A stretch of 64,000 bases of DNA from Armatimonadota bacterium (GTDB lineage Bacteria > Armatimonadota > Hebobacteria > CAIYQO01), in NCBI GenBank assembly GCA_029553475.1, contig JAKPKV010000082.1:1-64000 (forward strand), in the 5' to 3' direction. A program made the translations under genes and the position numbers. Of the stretch, positions 51,426 to 59,911 are shown piece after piece (the stretch's first letter is position 1; each line of letters begins with the position of its first letter). A model generated the notes under the pieces. The model was not told the origin of the DNA and made no database searches. It worked only from the letters and a program-made list of their open reading frames with translations.

Positions 51426-53000
51426 CTACATCCGCTCCAGCACCCGCCTCCGCCGCGCGAGGATCCACCCGGCGTCCTTCGGGAAGTCCTGGTAGTCGGC
51501 GATCGCCGCGAGCAGCGGGTCGTCGGGGGCGATGCCGGCGGCCTGCAGCAGGGTGTAGTCCTGCAGGCTGTCGGCGAAGACTTCCCAGCGCAGGCTGTCC
51601 AGGGGGCCGTCGGGGCCGGGGTAGACCAGAAACGTGTCGCCGTGCGACCAGCCGGGCCAGGCGAGGCCGTCGGCCACGGTGAAGGGGTCAATGAGCTGCT
51701 GGGTCTGCGATTTGAACCAGTAGTTGTACCCCCAGTGCAGGAAACCGCGCGCGCCGGTGCGGTAGAAAAGCCAGCCGGACATGGCGATTTTCGGCAGCGG
51801 GGTGTCGAAGAGGCGATTGAGGAAGCGCCCGCGCGGGCCGCAGCAGAAATACGCCCAGGCGGGGAAGCCCTCGGCGAGGAAGTCCATGGCGGTGCTGATG
51901 CTGGGGATGGGCACGTCGGTGAGCCCTTGCCGCGCGAAGGCGATCTCGCTCAGCGCGTCCATGGTGCGCATCCACGGCGCCAGCGCGTGCAGCAGCGCGC
52001 GGGCGGCGCGATAATTCGCCAGGTGCTCCTCGCCGTGCGGCTCGTCGGAGACGTGGAAGAAGCTGCGCTCCAGCAGGCCCGCCTCGGTGAGGAAGCCGTG
52101 CAGCTGCGGCAGGAATTGGGCGAGAAAATTGCGGTAGGTGTCCGAGGTGGCGTCCGTCTCCGGCGCCCACAGCAGCGGGCCGTCATGCCCTTCGTAGACG
52201 CGGATGGCGTGCCGCGCGCCCCACTGGGTGAAGAGGTGCGTCCACTCGAAACGCGTCAAGCCGGCGGCCTGCGCGGCGGCGATCCAGCGGCGCACCGGCG
52301 CCCAGTCGAAGCGGTACGTCTCCCCCTCCCGCGTCACGTGCAGCAGTTGGGTGGGGCGCTTCACGCCGTCCAGCGGCGGGGTGAAGACCGGCACGTAGAT
52401 GGTATCCTGCCCGTGCTCGGCCACGTCGGCGAAGTAGGCATCCAGGATCGGCCAGAACGCCTCCTCGAACGGCCGCAGCCGGTACCACTCCAACAGCGCA
52501 TCGGCATAGAACCAGTGCGTCACCGGGAAATCCTGCCGGGCGGGCAGCACGGCGGCGTGCACGCGCGCGGTCGCCGTCAGCGTCGCCTGCTCTTCGCCGG
52601 CGGTCAGCGTCACCGCCACCGGGTAATCGCCGGGCGCGGCATCGGCCGGCACGCGCACGGTGAGCCAGAAGGCGTTCGTCTCGAACGGCCCGGCGACGAT
52701 CTCCGCCTCCGGAAAGAGCGGGTCCGGCACGTAGCCCGGCAGGTGCGCCAGCCCCTCGATCTCGTCCGGCGGAGTCTGGGTATTCACATGCGGCATCGGC
52801 ACGTACCCCACCCGCCGCACCTGCACCGGCAGCGCGCTCTCCACCGCCGCGGCCACCGTCAGCGGCGCGTCCTCCGTGCGGAAGGCGACCTGAAACGCCC
52901 CCCGCCCCCCGCGCGGGAGGTCGAGGATCAGCTCGGTCTGACCATCAAGGACGGACCGCGGGTAGAACCGCCGCAGGTTGGTGGCGAGTGTGGTTTGCAT
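51426..53000 (-). CDS. DUF4091/GH123-like glycoside hydrolase
   Basis: 524 residues from the ATG at 53000 (GGGAG upstream), no signal peptide. An N-terminal beta domain (~1-170, GPFETNAFWLTVRVPADAAP) precedes a TIM barrel (HWFYADALLEWYRLRPFEEA, FEWTHLFTQWG, FFHVSDEPHGEEHLANYRAA, then AMSGWLFYRTGARGFLHWGY with NYWFKSQTQQ). The adjacent Asp-Glu in HVSDEPH fits the catalytic pair known for GH123 (beta-N-acetylgalactosaminidase with substrate-assisted catalysis); the link is by family analogy. Its gene ends right at repeat R4 and starts 87 bases downstream of the isomerase. Confidence 0.75.
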   Translation of the reverse strand: MQTTLATNLRRFYPRSVLDGQTELILDLPRGGRGAFQVAFRTEDAPLTVAAAVESALPVQVRRVGYVPMPHVNTQTPPDEIEGLAHLPGYVPDPLFPEAEIVAGPFETNAFWLTVRVPADAAPGDYPVAVTLTAGEEQATLTATARVHAAVLPARQDFPVTHWFYADALLEWYRLRPFEEAFWPILDAYFADVAEHGQDTIYVPVFTPPLDGVKRPTQLLHVTREGETYRFDWAPVRRWIAAAQAAGLTRFEWTHLFTQWGARHAIRVYEGHDGPLLWAPETDATSDTYRNFLAQFLPQLHGFLTEAGLLERSFFHVSDEPHGEEHLANYRAARALLHALAPWMRTMDALSEIAFARQGLTDVPIPSISTAMDFLAEGFPAWAYFCCGPRGRFLNRLFDTPLPKIAMSGWLFYRTGARGFLHWGYNYWFKSQTQQLIDPFTVADGLAWPGWSHGDTFLVYPGPDGPLDSLRWEVFADSLQDYTLLQAAGIAPDDPLLAAIADYQDFPKDAGWILARRRRVLERM

Positions 53001-53087
53001 GATGACTCCCGACGATAGTGATGCGTGGCGCACGTCCCTCCGCGGCGGGAGGTACAATGTCGGCCCTCCAGATGGGGGGCGCTAATT

Positions 53088-53879
53088 TTACCTGACGTTC
53101 AACAGCGCCCGCAGCGACGCCATCTCCGCTTGCGCTAATTCCACGGGCGGCAGGTCGCTTCCTTCCGGGAGGAATTCGAGCATCGCCCAGCCGTCGAACG
53201 CCGCTTCCGCGAGCAGCGGGGGCCAGTCGTCGTAGCGGATGATGCCCTCCGCCAGCGGGGCGCGTGTCAGCGCCTCCGCGCGGTAATTTTGCACGTGGAT
53301 GTGCGCGCTCACCGGCAGGTGCCGGCGCAGGTCGGCGGCGAGGTCGGCGTAGCCCCCGGCGGGCGGCGGGTAGGGCACCTGGTAATTCAGCCGCACCGCG
53401 GGCAGGTTCACGCGGTCAATGAGGCGGCGGGCGGTATCGCCGTAGTCGGTGAGGGTGTTGCCGTGGCGCTCCACCACCAGCGTGATGCCGCGGTCGGCCG
53501 CCAGCGCCCCCCAGCGCCGCAGCGCCTCAATCACCGCCTGCCAATCGGCCGCCGTCGCCGCCGCGCTGCCCGTCGTCCCCGCCCACACGCGCACCCGCGG
53601 CGCCCCCAGCCCGGCGGCGATGTCGAGGACGCGCCCAAAACGTTCCGGCGTCCACTCCGCCGCCCCCGCGCGGGCATACGACCCGTAACAGGCCATCTCC
53701 AGCCCGCGCTCCTCCGCCAGCGCCCGCACCCGCGCTACCGCGCCGTCGGGCGCCTCCGCCGGCAGATGCCCCCGCCCCCACAGCTCAATCCCCCGCGCCT
53801 CCGCCGCCGCGCACCAGGCGAGCGCGGTCTCAACCGGCTGATCGTGAAAGCAGATAGTGGCGATGCCGACGTGGAGCAT
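53088..53879 (-). CDS. Sugar phosphate isomerase/epimerase family (xylose-isomerase-like TIM barrel)
   Basis: 263 residues from the ATG at 53879, AAAGGAG upstream. The fold is AP-endonuclease-2/xylose-isomerase-like: MLHVGIATICFHDQPVETAL, AAEARGIELWGRGHLPAEAP, GAPRVRVWAG, ITLVVERHGNTLTDYGDTAR (metal-ligand Glu), SAHIHVQNYRAE (His) and GWAMLEFLPEG (Glu). These residues mark a divalent-metal site. The reaction is unknown; such proteins isomerise or epimerise sugars or cleave related compounds. It lies beside the GH123-like gene. Confidence 0.85.
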   Translation of the reverse strand: MLHVGIATICFHDQPVETALAWCAAAEARGIELWGRGHLPAEAPDGAVARVRALAEERGLEMACYGSYARAGAAEWTPERFGRVLDIAAGLGAPRVRVWAGTTGSAAATAADWQAVIEALRRWGALAADRGITLVVERHGNTLTDYGDTARRLIDRVNLPAVRLNYQVPYPPPAGGYADLAADLRRHLPVSAHIHVQNYRAEALTRAPLAEGIIRYDDWPPLLAEAAFDGWAMLEFLPEGSDLPPVELAQAEMASLRALLNVR

Positions 53880-54005
53880 GGGGCACTCCTTTCGTAACCA
53901 CACGGTTAATTCGGCTATGCCGGCGAGAAACCTGCCGAGCGCCCCTGATATCGGGAGGCAAGAGCAGAGAGAACCGGTATAGCTCCAGTCACAATCTTTC
54001 TGCTT

Positions 54006-54617
54006 TCACCCCTCCAGAAACACCCGCGCCGGCGCCCCGTCCGCGCCCTGCAGCTTCAATGGCGCGCAGAGCAGCGTGTAGTCGCCGGGGGGCACGGCGG
54101 CGAGGGCGAGGCCTTCGAGGAGGATGATGTTGGCGCCGAGGAGCGTCGTGTGGACTTCGCCGGTGATGGGCGGCGCCTCGATGGAGAGGCTGTCTATGCC
54201 GACGAGCTGCACGCCGAGGTCGCGCAGCAGGCGGGCGGCGGAGGGATCGAGGCCGACGAAGTCCTCGGGGAAGACGTGCGGCGCGCGGCGCCAGTGCTCG
54301 GAGGTGCGCGTGCGCAGCAGCAGGCGGGAGACGCCGGCGAGGGGGTGCGCCGCCAGCGCCGCCGCCGTCACGCGCGGAACATCGGGCAGGTGCAGCAGGC
54401 GGCAGGGGCCGATGAGCGCGTCGGGGTCGAGGGCGTCCACCGTGCCCGGCCCGGCGGAGAAGTGGCGCGGGGCGTCCACGTGGGTGCCGGCGTGGCTGCC
54501 CAGGCACCAGCGGGAGACCCGCACGGTGCCGACGTCGAGATGCTCCGCCGTCACCGGCGGATCGCCCGGCCACACCGCCATCGCCGGCGAAATGGCAAGG
54601 GTCACGTCATAGCGCAT
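54006..54617 (-). CDS. Cyclase family protein (kynurenine-formamidase-like hydrolase)
   Basis: A 203-residue metal-dependent hydrolase. The signature H-x-G-T-H-x-D-x-P-x-H-F is complete: SHAGTHVDAPRHFSAGPGTV. Further family segments are LAISPAMAVWPGDPPV, FVGLDPSAARLLRDLGVQLV, GIDSLSIEAPPITGEVHTTL and LEGLALAAVPPGDYTLLCAP. The substrate is not fixed; relatives act on N-formylkynurenine or polyketide-like esters. It is divergent from the ABC-F gene. Confidence 0.9.
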   Translation of the reverse strand: MRYDVTLAISPAMAVWPGDPPVTAEHLDVGTVRVSRWCLGSHAGTHVDAPRHFSAGPGTVDALDPDALIGPCRLLHLPDVPRVTAAALAAHPLAGVSRLLLRTRTSEHWRRAPHVFPEDFVGLDPSAARLLRDLGVQLVGIDSLSIEAPPITGEVHTTLLGANIILLEGLALAAVPPGDYTLLCAPLKLQGADGAPARVFLEG

Positions 54618-54665
54618 GCCCGCAGTGTAGCGGCCGGCGCTCGCGCTGTAAAGGGGGCGGCCCGG

Positions 54666-54694
54666 CAGACACGCGCGCGGAAATCCGCTATACT
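54666..54694 (+). promoter_or_regulatory. Promoter of the ABC-F gene, short leader
   Basis: CAGACA (54666-54671), 17-bp spacer, TATACT (54689-54694), then 15 bases to the ATG at 54710. The leader would be about 8 bases with no ribosome site. Confidence 0.55.
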
Positions 54695-54709
54695 ATCGCG
54701 GTTTTCACC

Positions 54710-56674
54710 ATGGCCGCTGTCTACCTGCAACTCCAGAACGTCTGCAAAGCCTTCGGCGAGGACGAGATCCTCGCTGACGTCTCGCTGCAGGTGCGCGAGG
54801 GGCAGTGTTTCGGCCTCATCGGGCCGAACGGCGCGGGAAAATCCACGCTCTTGCGCATCGTCACCGGCGAGGAGCACGCGGACAGCGGCGAGGTCATCGT
54901 GCCGCGCGGGGTGACGGTGGGCTACCTGGCGCAGGACACCGCTGTGGAGGACGGCGGCACGGTGCTGGCGGCGCTGCTCGCCTCGCGGGAGGACGTCGCG
55001 GCGGTCGGCGCGCGCATGCACGCGCTGGAAGCGGCGCTGGCCGCGCCGGGGGCGCACGATGACGCGCGGGCGCATGATCGCCTGCTGCACGAGCACGCGC
55101 GGCTGGCGGAGGAGTTCCACCGGCTGGGCGGCGACACGCTGCGGGGCGACGCGGTGCGGCTGCTGCGCGGCGTCGGGCTGGACGCGTCCTTCGACGACGC
55201 CGAGGTGCGCACCCTCTCCGGCGGCCAGAAGCGCCGGCTGGCGCTGGCGATGCTGCTCGTCGCGCAGCCCGACCTGCTGCTGCTGGACGAGCCGACGAAC
55301 CACCTGGATCTGGCCGCCCTCACCTGGCTGGAAGACTACCTGCGCGCCTCGCGCCGCGCCATCTTGCTCATCACCCACGACCGCTACCTGCTGGACCGGC
55401 TGGCCGACCACATCGCGGAGATCGAGGGGGCGCAGCTGCGCCAGTATGACGGCAACTACACCGCCTACCACGCGAAGAAGGCGGCGGAAGACGCGGTGAT
55501 GCTGAAGCGCGCCGAGTCCATCGCGCGGGAGAAGGCGCGGCTGGCGGAGACGGTGCAGCGGCTCTTCAGCTTCCGCCAGTTCACCCGCATGCGCAGCGTA
55601 CAGAAGCGGCTGTGGAAGCTGGAGACGCTCCGCCTGCCGGGCGAGGCGGAGCAGACGAAGATGGCCTTCACGCCGGCGCGCAAGAGCGCCCGCGAGGTGC
55701 TCACCGTGCGAGAGCTGCGGAAACGCTTCGCGCCGGATACGCCGCTCATCGAGGGCCTCTCCTTCACCCTCTGGCGCGGCGAGCGGGCGGCGCTGCTGGG
55801 GCCGAACGGCTGCGGGAAGACGACGCTGCTGCGCCTGCTCACCGGCGCATTGCCGCCGGACGGCGGCGCGGCGCTGCTCGGCCAGCACGTGCTGCCCTAC
55901 TACTACGAGCAGGAGGGGCGCGGCCTGGATCCGGCGCGCACCGTGCTGCAGGAGGTGTGGAGCGCCTGCCCGCAGCGCGGGCAGACGGAGGTGCGCGGGG
56001 CGCTGGCGCGCTTCCTCATCTTCGGCGAGGACGTGGAGCGGCCCATCGGCACCCTCTCCGGCGGCGAGCGCAGCCGCGTGCAGTTGACGAAGATGTTCCT
56101 CTCCGGCGCCAATCTGCTGCTGCTGGACGAGCCGACGAACCACCTGGACATCGAGGGCAAAGAGGCGCTGGAAGAGGCGCTGGTGGAGTACCCCGGCACC
56201 GTGCTGATGGTCTCCCACGACCGGTATTTCATTGACCGCGTGGCCACGCGCGTGCTGGAGATGGCGGACGGGGCGCTGCGCGATGACCTGGGCAACTATA
56301 CCGACGTCATGGCGAAAAAAGCGCGACAGACAGCAGAGCCGGCGCCCGCCCCCGCGCCCAAACCCCCGCCGAAGGCCGCCCCGGCGCCGGCAGCGGCGGG
56401 GAAACGCTCCCTGCAATACTGGCAGCGCCGGCAGGGCGAGGTGGAAGCGCGCATCGCCGGGCTGGAGGCGACGACGGTGGAGCTGGAAGCGCTGCTGGCG
56501 GACCCCGCCCTCTACGCCGACGGCGCGCGCGCGCGCGCCGTCACCGACGACCACCAGGCCGCCGCCGCCGCCCGCGACGCCGCCTACGCCGAGTGGGAGC
56601 GGATCTCGGAGGAAATCCTCGCGCGGGAAGCGGAGGCGGACGCGGCGCGGGTGGCGCGCCTGGAGAAGCGGTGA
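54710..56674 (+). CDS. ABC-F family ATPase (Uup/Ettetype)
   Basis: A 654-residue soluble protein with two ABC domains, which acts on ribosomes. Domain 1: Walker A GPNGAGKST (~40), signature LSGGQKRRLALAM, Walker B LLLLDEPTNHLD. Inter-domain linker (PtIM) rich in Arg/Lys. Domain 2: Walker A GPNGCGKTT, LSGGERSRVQLTKMF, LLLLDEPTNHLDIEGKEAL. The end is Pro/Ala-rich then a coiled coil (EVEARIAGLEATTVELEALL). Members protect or modulate translation, and Uup-like ones have such coiled C-termini. A promoter lies just upstream, giving an almost leaderless RNA. Confidence 0.94.
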   Translation: MAAVYLQLQNVCKAFGEDEILADVSLQVREGQCFGLIGPNGAGKSTLLRIVTGEEHADSGEVIVPRGVTVGYLAQDTAVEDGGTVLAALLASREDVAAVGARMHALEAALAAPGAHDDARAHDRLLHEHARLAEEFHRLGGDTLRGDAVRLLRGVGLDASFDDAEVRTLSGGQKRRLALAMLLVAQPDLLLLDEPTNHLDLAALTWLEDYLRASRRAILLITHDRYLLDRLADHIAEIEGAQLRQYDGNYTAYHAKKAAEDAVMLKRAESIAREKARLAETVQRLFSFRQFTRMRSVQKRLWKLETLRLPGEAEQTKMAFTPARKSAREVLTVRELRKRFAPDTPLIEGLSFTLWRGERAALLGPNGCGKTTLLRLLTGALPPDGGAALLGQHVLPYYYEQEGRGLDPARTVLQEVWSACPQRGQTEVRGALARFLIFGEDVERPIGTLSGGERSRVQLTKMFLSGANLLLLDEPTNHLDIEGKEALEEALVEYPGTVLMVSHDRYFIDRVATRVLEMADGALRDDLGNYTDVMAKKARQTAEPAPAPAPKPPPKAAPAPAAAGKRSLQYWQRRQGEVEARIAGLEATTVELEALLADPALYADGARARAVTDDHQAAAAARDAAYAEWERISEEILAREAEADAARVARLEKR

Positions 56675-56720
56675 GGACGCCCCGAAGGGATGCGTGACGA
56701 CCCGCTACAGCTCGCATCTG

Positions 56721-56737
56721 CCGCCCCGTCGGGGCGG
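56721..56737 (+). terminator. Hairpin after the ABC-F gene
   Basis: CCGCCCC-GTC-GGGGCGG, a perfect 7-bp stem 46 bases after the stop and before the converging spoIIM gene. No U-run. Confidence 0.5.
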
Positions 56738-56762
56738 GGTGATCGCGATGCCTGCTGACTTT

Positions 56763-57779
56763 TCACACCGGCGGCAGCGGCGTCATCAGCTCGCCGAAGG
56801 GGTGTTGGGCCGTCCGGGCGTCCGTCGCGGGGCCGCGGCCGGCGAGGAGAAAGTAGCTGACCATGAGGATGCCGAGGCTCATCGCCACGGTGAATTTGAT
56901 CGCCTCGTTGATGACCATGGGCGAGAAGAAGCCTTCAATCAGGCCGGCCACCACCAGCATGGCGGCGACGCCGAGCATGAGTTTCAGCGCTTCGGCGCCG
57001 GCGCGGCGCAGGGCGATGCGCCGCGGCAACGTGCCCGGATTGATGAGCGCGTAGCCCAGCAAGAGGCCCGCCCCGCAGGCGATGAAGATGGCCGGCAGCT
57101 CCAGGATGCCGTGCGGCGCGACGAACCCCCAAAAACTCATGGCGGTGGACGGCCCGTCCGCCGCCACCCCCGCCGCGGTAATGCCGAGCATCAGCCCATT
57201 GGTGATGAGCAGGTAGATCGTGACCAGTCCGGCGGTCATGCCCCCGGCGAAGCCGAAGATGGAGACCTGGATATTGTTCGTCATGATGAAGCTGGCCGCC
57301 ATCGGGCGATCCTGCGCCTTCAGCCAGTCATCGGACGCGTGGTGGCGGTCTATCTGCTCGGCGATGCCGTGGAGCAGTCGCGTGGGCAGCACCTGGTAGG
57401 CGATGGCGCGGTCCGTCCAGGTGAGCCAGTAGCCGATGGCCGCCGGGATGAGCGAGAGCATGGTGGCGAGGAGGATCCAGCCGAAGTGGCGGCGCACCGC
57501 GCGCGGGAAATCGGCGGCGAAAAAGCGGGCGGCGCTGGGCCACGGCGTGCGCGGGGCGGTGTAGACGTACGGGTAGCACCGGCCCAGCAGGTCGTTGAGG
57601 AACGCCACCCGCAGCGGGTCGGCCTCGTGCGTGCGGTGGAAAGACAACTCCGCCGCCGCCCGCCGGTACAGCTTGCCGAACTCGATGATCTCGTCGGCCT
57701 CCAGCCGGTCAAACCCCTGTGACGACACGATCTCCAGCAGGTCCACCAGCCGCTTCCATTCGGGGTAGGTCTGTGCCAT
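56763..57779 (-). CDS. Stage II sporulation protein M-like membrane protein
   Basis: A 338-residue protein of the SpoIIM/DUF95 family: MAQTYPEWKRLVDLLEIVSS, then GFDRLEADEIIEFGKLYRRA, then about six hydrophobic segments (FGWILLATMLSLIPAAIGYW, IFGFAGGMTAGLVTIYLLIT, GILELPAIFIACGAGLLLGY, LMLGVAAMLVVAGLIEGFFS, FTVAMSLGILMVSYFLLAG). In Firmicutes SpoIIM acts in engulfment; relatives in non-sporulating phyla have an unknown envelope role. No spore genes are nearby apart from the SigH-like factor. Confidence 0.88.
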   Translation of the reverse strand: MAQTYPEWKRLVDLLEIVSSQGFDRLEADEIIEFGKLYRRAAAELSFHRTHEADPLRVAFLNDLLGRCYPYVYTAPRTPWPSAARFFAADFPRAVRRHFGWILLATMLSLIPAAIGYWLTWTDRAIAYQVLPTRLLHGIAEQIDRHHASDDWLKAQDRPMAASFIMTNNIQVSIFGFAGGMTAGLVTIYLLITNGLMLGITAAGVAADGPSTAMSFWGFVAPHGILELPAIFIACGAGLLLGYALINPGTLPRRIALRRAGAEALKLMLGVAAMLVVAGLIEGFFSPMVINEAIKFTVAMSLGILMVSYFLLAGRGPATDARTAQHPFGELMTPLPPV

Positions 57780-57848
57780 GACGGTATTATAGCATATTCG
57801 GCCACCCGCGCGGAGGCGCTGCCGGAGCGCAACGCGGCCCTCACCCCC

Positions 57849-57877
57849 TTCCCCCTCTCCCAGCGGGAGAGGGGGAA
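57849..57877. repeat. Perfect 13-bp hairpin TTCCCCCTCTCCC-AGC-GGGAGAGGGGGAA
   Basis: Arms 57849-57861 and 57865-57877, 3-base loop, in the gap between two minus-strand genes. This wording is a widely dispersed palindrome in bacterial genomes (from memory). It may serve as a terminator of the VIT1-like gene. Confidence 0.65.
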
Positions 57878-57910
57878 AGCGTCATGGAACCGCACACGTC
57901 GCGCGGCGCA

Positions 57911-58456
57911 TCACCCCGTCGTCCCCACCAGTGCCCGCAGCGCCCAGCCCGTCAGATAGGCCACCGCCGCCGCCAGCGCGCCGACGAGGAACATGCTCAC
58001 CCCGGCGGCCCACCAGCGCCGGGGGAGGATGAGGGCGCGCGCGGCGCCCACGCTGAAGAGGGTGATGCCGGTGAGCGCGATGGTGGCGGGGAAGCGCAGC
58101 GCCTCGGCGAGGGGCAGCAGGTAGGCGAGCAGGGGCACGATGCCGGCGGCGACGAAAGCCAGCAGCGTGGCGACGCCGCTGCCCAGCGCCCGCGCCCGCT
58201 GCGCCGGCAGCGGGCAGTCGGCGTTGTGCACCGCCTGCGCCGAGCGCGACCCCAGGTAGTTGCTGGCGCCCATGGAGATGCCGTCCGCCAGCAGGTTGGC
58301 GATGCCGAGGACGATGACCACGCTCCCCGGCAGCCGCGCCCCCGCCACCCCGGCGACCACGGCGAAGGTGGTGATGATGCCGTCGTTGGCGCCGAGGATG
58401 ATGTCGCCGAGATAGTGGCCGAAGAGCAGCCGCCAGCGCCGGGGCGCGTCATCCAT
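57911..58456 (-). CDS. VIT1/CCC1-family iron/manganese transporter-like protein
   Basis: 181 residues from the ATG at 58456 (MDDAPRRWRLLFGHYLGDII). It has the VIT signatures LGANDGIITTFAVVAGVAGA, then GIANLLADGISMGASNYLGS, then HNADCPLPAQRARALGSGVA and three further hydrophobic segments (VATLLAFVAAGIVPLLAYLL, TIALTGITLFSVGAARALIL, VSMFLVGALAAAVAYLTGWA). The short loop between helices 2 and 3 is without the cytoplasmic metal-binding domain of plant VIT1, as in short bacterial members. It would export or store Fe2+ or Mn2+. Upstream in-frame sequence overlaps the divergent CBS gene and is ignored. Confidence 0.88.
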   Translation of the reverse strand: MDDAPRRWRLLFGHYLGDIILGANDGIITTFAVVAGVAGARLPGSVVIVLGIANLLADGISMGASNYLGSRSAQAVHNADCPLPAQRARALGSGVATLLAFVAAGIVPLLAYLLPLAEALRFPATIALTGITLFSVGAARALILPRRWWAAGVSMFLVGALAAAVAYLTGWALRALVGTTG

Positions 58457-58606
58457 CGCGGATATCGTACCGGCATCGGCGCGGGCGCACGTGCGCGATT
58501 TCGCCGCGCCGGGCCGTTCTTGTCGGAAAACCCGCGCCCGCCGCGCGCCCGCCGCCGCGCATAATATCCGCGAGTCATCACCGCGATGACACGGGAAGGA
58601 GGCGCC

Positions 58607-59053
58607 ATGCAAGCGCGTGAGATCATGACGGAGAACCCCGTCTGCGTCACCCCCGCGGAGGGCCTGCAAATGGCCGCCCGCCAGATGGTGGAGTACAACT
58701 GCGGCTTCCTGCCGGTGGTGGACAGCCAGGAGAGCGGCCATCTGGTGGGCGTCGTCACCGACCGCGATATCGTCGCCCGCGTGGTGGCGCGCGGCATGGA
58801 CTGCAACGCGTCCACCGTGGGGGACGCCATGACCACCGGCAAACTCTGGAGCGTCACCCCCGAGGCCTCGGTGGATGAAGTGATCGAGAAGATGGAGGAA
58901 GGCCAGGTGCGCCGCATCCCGGTGGTGGACGCGGACAACTGCGTCGTCGGCGTCATTGCCACCGCCGATATCGCGCTGGAGCTGGACGAAACGGATGAGA
59001 TCGCCGAGGTGTTCGAGGAAATTTCCGAACCGACGAATATTCCGCACGCGTGA
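58607..59053 (+). CDS. Stand-alone CBS-domain pair protein
   Basis: 148 residues from the ATG at 58607, 5 bases after AAGGAGG. It is two CBS motifs only: MQAREIMTENPVCVTPAEGL to VGVVTDRDIVARVVARGM, and VGDAMTTGKLWSVTPEASVD to VVGVIATADIALEL. The end is acidic (DETDEIAEVFEEI). CBS pairs bind adenosyl nucleotides and regulate partner proteins; none is identifiable here. It is divergent from the VIT1-like gene. Confidence 0.92.
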   Translation: MQAREIMTENPVCVTPAEGLQMAARQMVEYNCGFLPVVDSQESGHLVGVVTDRDIVARVVARGMDCNASTVGDAMTTGKLWSVTPEASVDEVIEKMEEGQVRRIPVVDADNCVVGVIATADIALELDETDEIAEVFEEISEPTNIPHA

Positions 59054-59064
59054 GGCGTGACCAT

Positions 59065-59105
59065 CCCCCCCCGGCCCTCCTCCCGGCACCGGGGAGGGCC
59101 GGGGG
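59065..59105 (+). terminator. GC-rich hairpin after the CBS gene
   Basis: CCCCGGCCCTCC-T-CCCGG pairs with CCGGGGAGGGCCGGGG around a short loop (one bulged base), 12-52 bases after the CBS stop. No U-run. Confidence 0.5.
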
Positions 59106-59208
59106 ACGCCGCGCCGGCCCCGGCGCGCACGCGCCTGTCCGGTCATCCCCAGTGGCAGGCCGGCCGTTTCGCGCGGGGCCCGGGCCTCGCGCGCGAAAGG
59201 AGCGACCC

Positions 59209-59814
59209 GTGTATCACCGTCAACCACAACCCGAGGAGATCCCGGGCTATACGTATGGCTCGCCCGCGCTGCCGTCTTCGCCCGTCACGCTGGAGGAGCT
59301 GGAGAAGCTGAAGGCGGCGGTGATGTTCAGCGATGACGATGTCGCCGCCCTGCGCATGGCCGGCGACGTGTTGGCCACCCAGCTCGACGACATCCTGGAT
59401 GTCTGGTACGGCTTCATCGAGGCGAACCCGTTTCTGCTCCACTACTTCAGCACGCCGGACGAGCAGCCGATCAGCGACTACCTGCGGCACGTGCGCGCCC
59501 GCTTCGGCATGTGGATCCTCGACACCTGTTATCGCCCCTACGATCAGGCATGGCTGGATTACCAGTACGAAATCGCCCAGCGCCACTACCGCACGAAGAA
59601 GAATACCACGGACCACGTCAACTCGACGCCGCTCATCAACTATCACTACATCGTCGCCCTCATCTATCCCATCACCGCCACCGTCAAACCGTTCCTCTCC
59701 AACCGCGGCCACTCGGCCGATGACGTGGAGCGCATGTATCGCGCCTGGTGCAAATCGGTGACGATGCAGGTGGCGCTGTGGGGCTCCCCGTTCATGAACG
59801 CGGACGCGTTCTGA
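59209..59814 (+). CDS. Protoglobin-domain protein
   Basis: 201 residues. The start is GTG 59209 with AAAGGAG 6 bases upstream; a longer reading frame passes through the hairpin after the CBS gene and is rejected. The protoglobin fold is indicated by IPGYTYGSPALPSSPVTLEE, LAATQLDDILDVWYGFIEAN-like helices, HYFSTPDEQPISDYLRHVRA, WLDYQYEIAQRHYRTKKNTT and LINYHYIVALIYPITATVKP. One His in RHYRTKKN or NYHYI is the likely heme ligand (inference). No output domain is attached, so it would bind O2, CO or NO as a sensor or scavenger module. Confidence 0.85.
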   Translation: MYHRQPQPEEIPGYTYGSPALPSSPVTLEELEKLKAAVMFSDDDVAALRMAGDVLATQLDDILDVWYGFIEANPFLLHYFSTPDEQPISDYLRHVRARFGMWILDTCYRPYDQAWLDYQYEIAQRHYRTKKNTTDHVNSTPLINYHYIVALIYPITATVKPFLSNRGHSADDVERMYRAWCKSVTMQVALWGSPFMNADAF

Positions 59815-59911
59815 ACCGCGCCGGCGTACGGCGGGGTCGCCGCTTTCCCGGCAGGAGTTTTGCCGCGCGCCGGGGAATCGGAAGGAAAACGTCTCGCCGA
59901 AGGAGCTCCCC

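Noticed and set aside
54602-56554. 650-codon frame antisense to the ABC-F ATPase
   Set aside because: Typical antisense shadow of a high-GC gene; the plus strand has both Walker motif pairs.
59050-59208. N-terminal extension of the protoglobin
   Set aside because: It would read through the terminator-like hairpin and starts inside the end of the CBS gene; GTG 59209 has a proper ribosome site.
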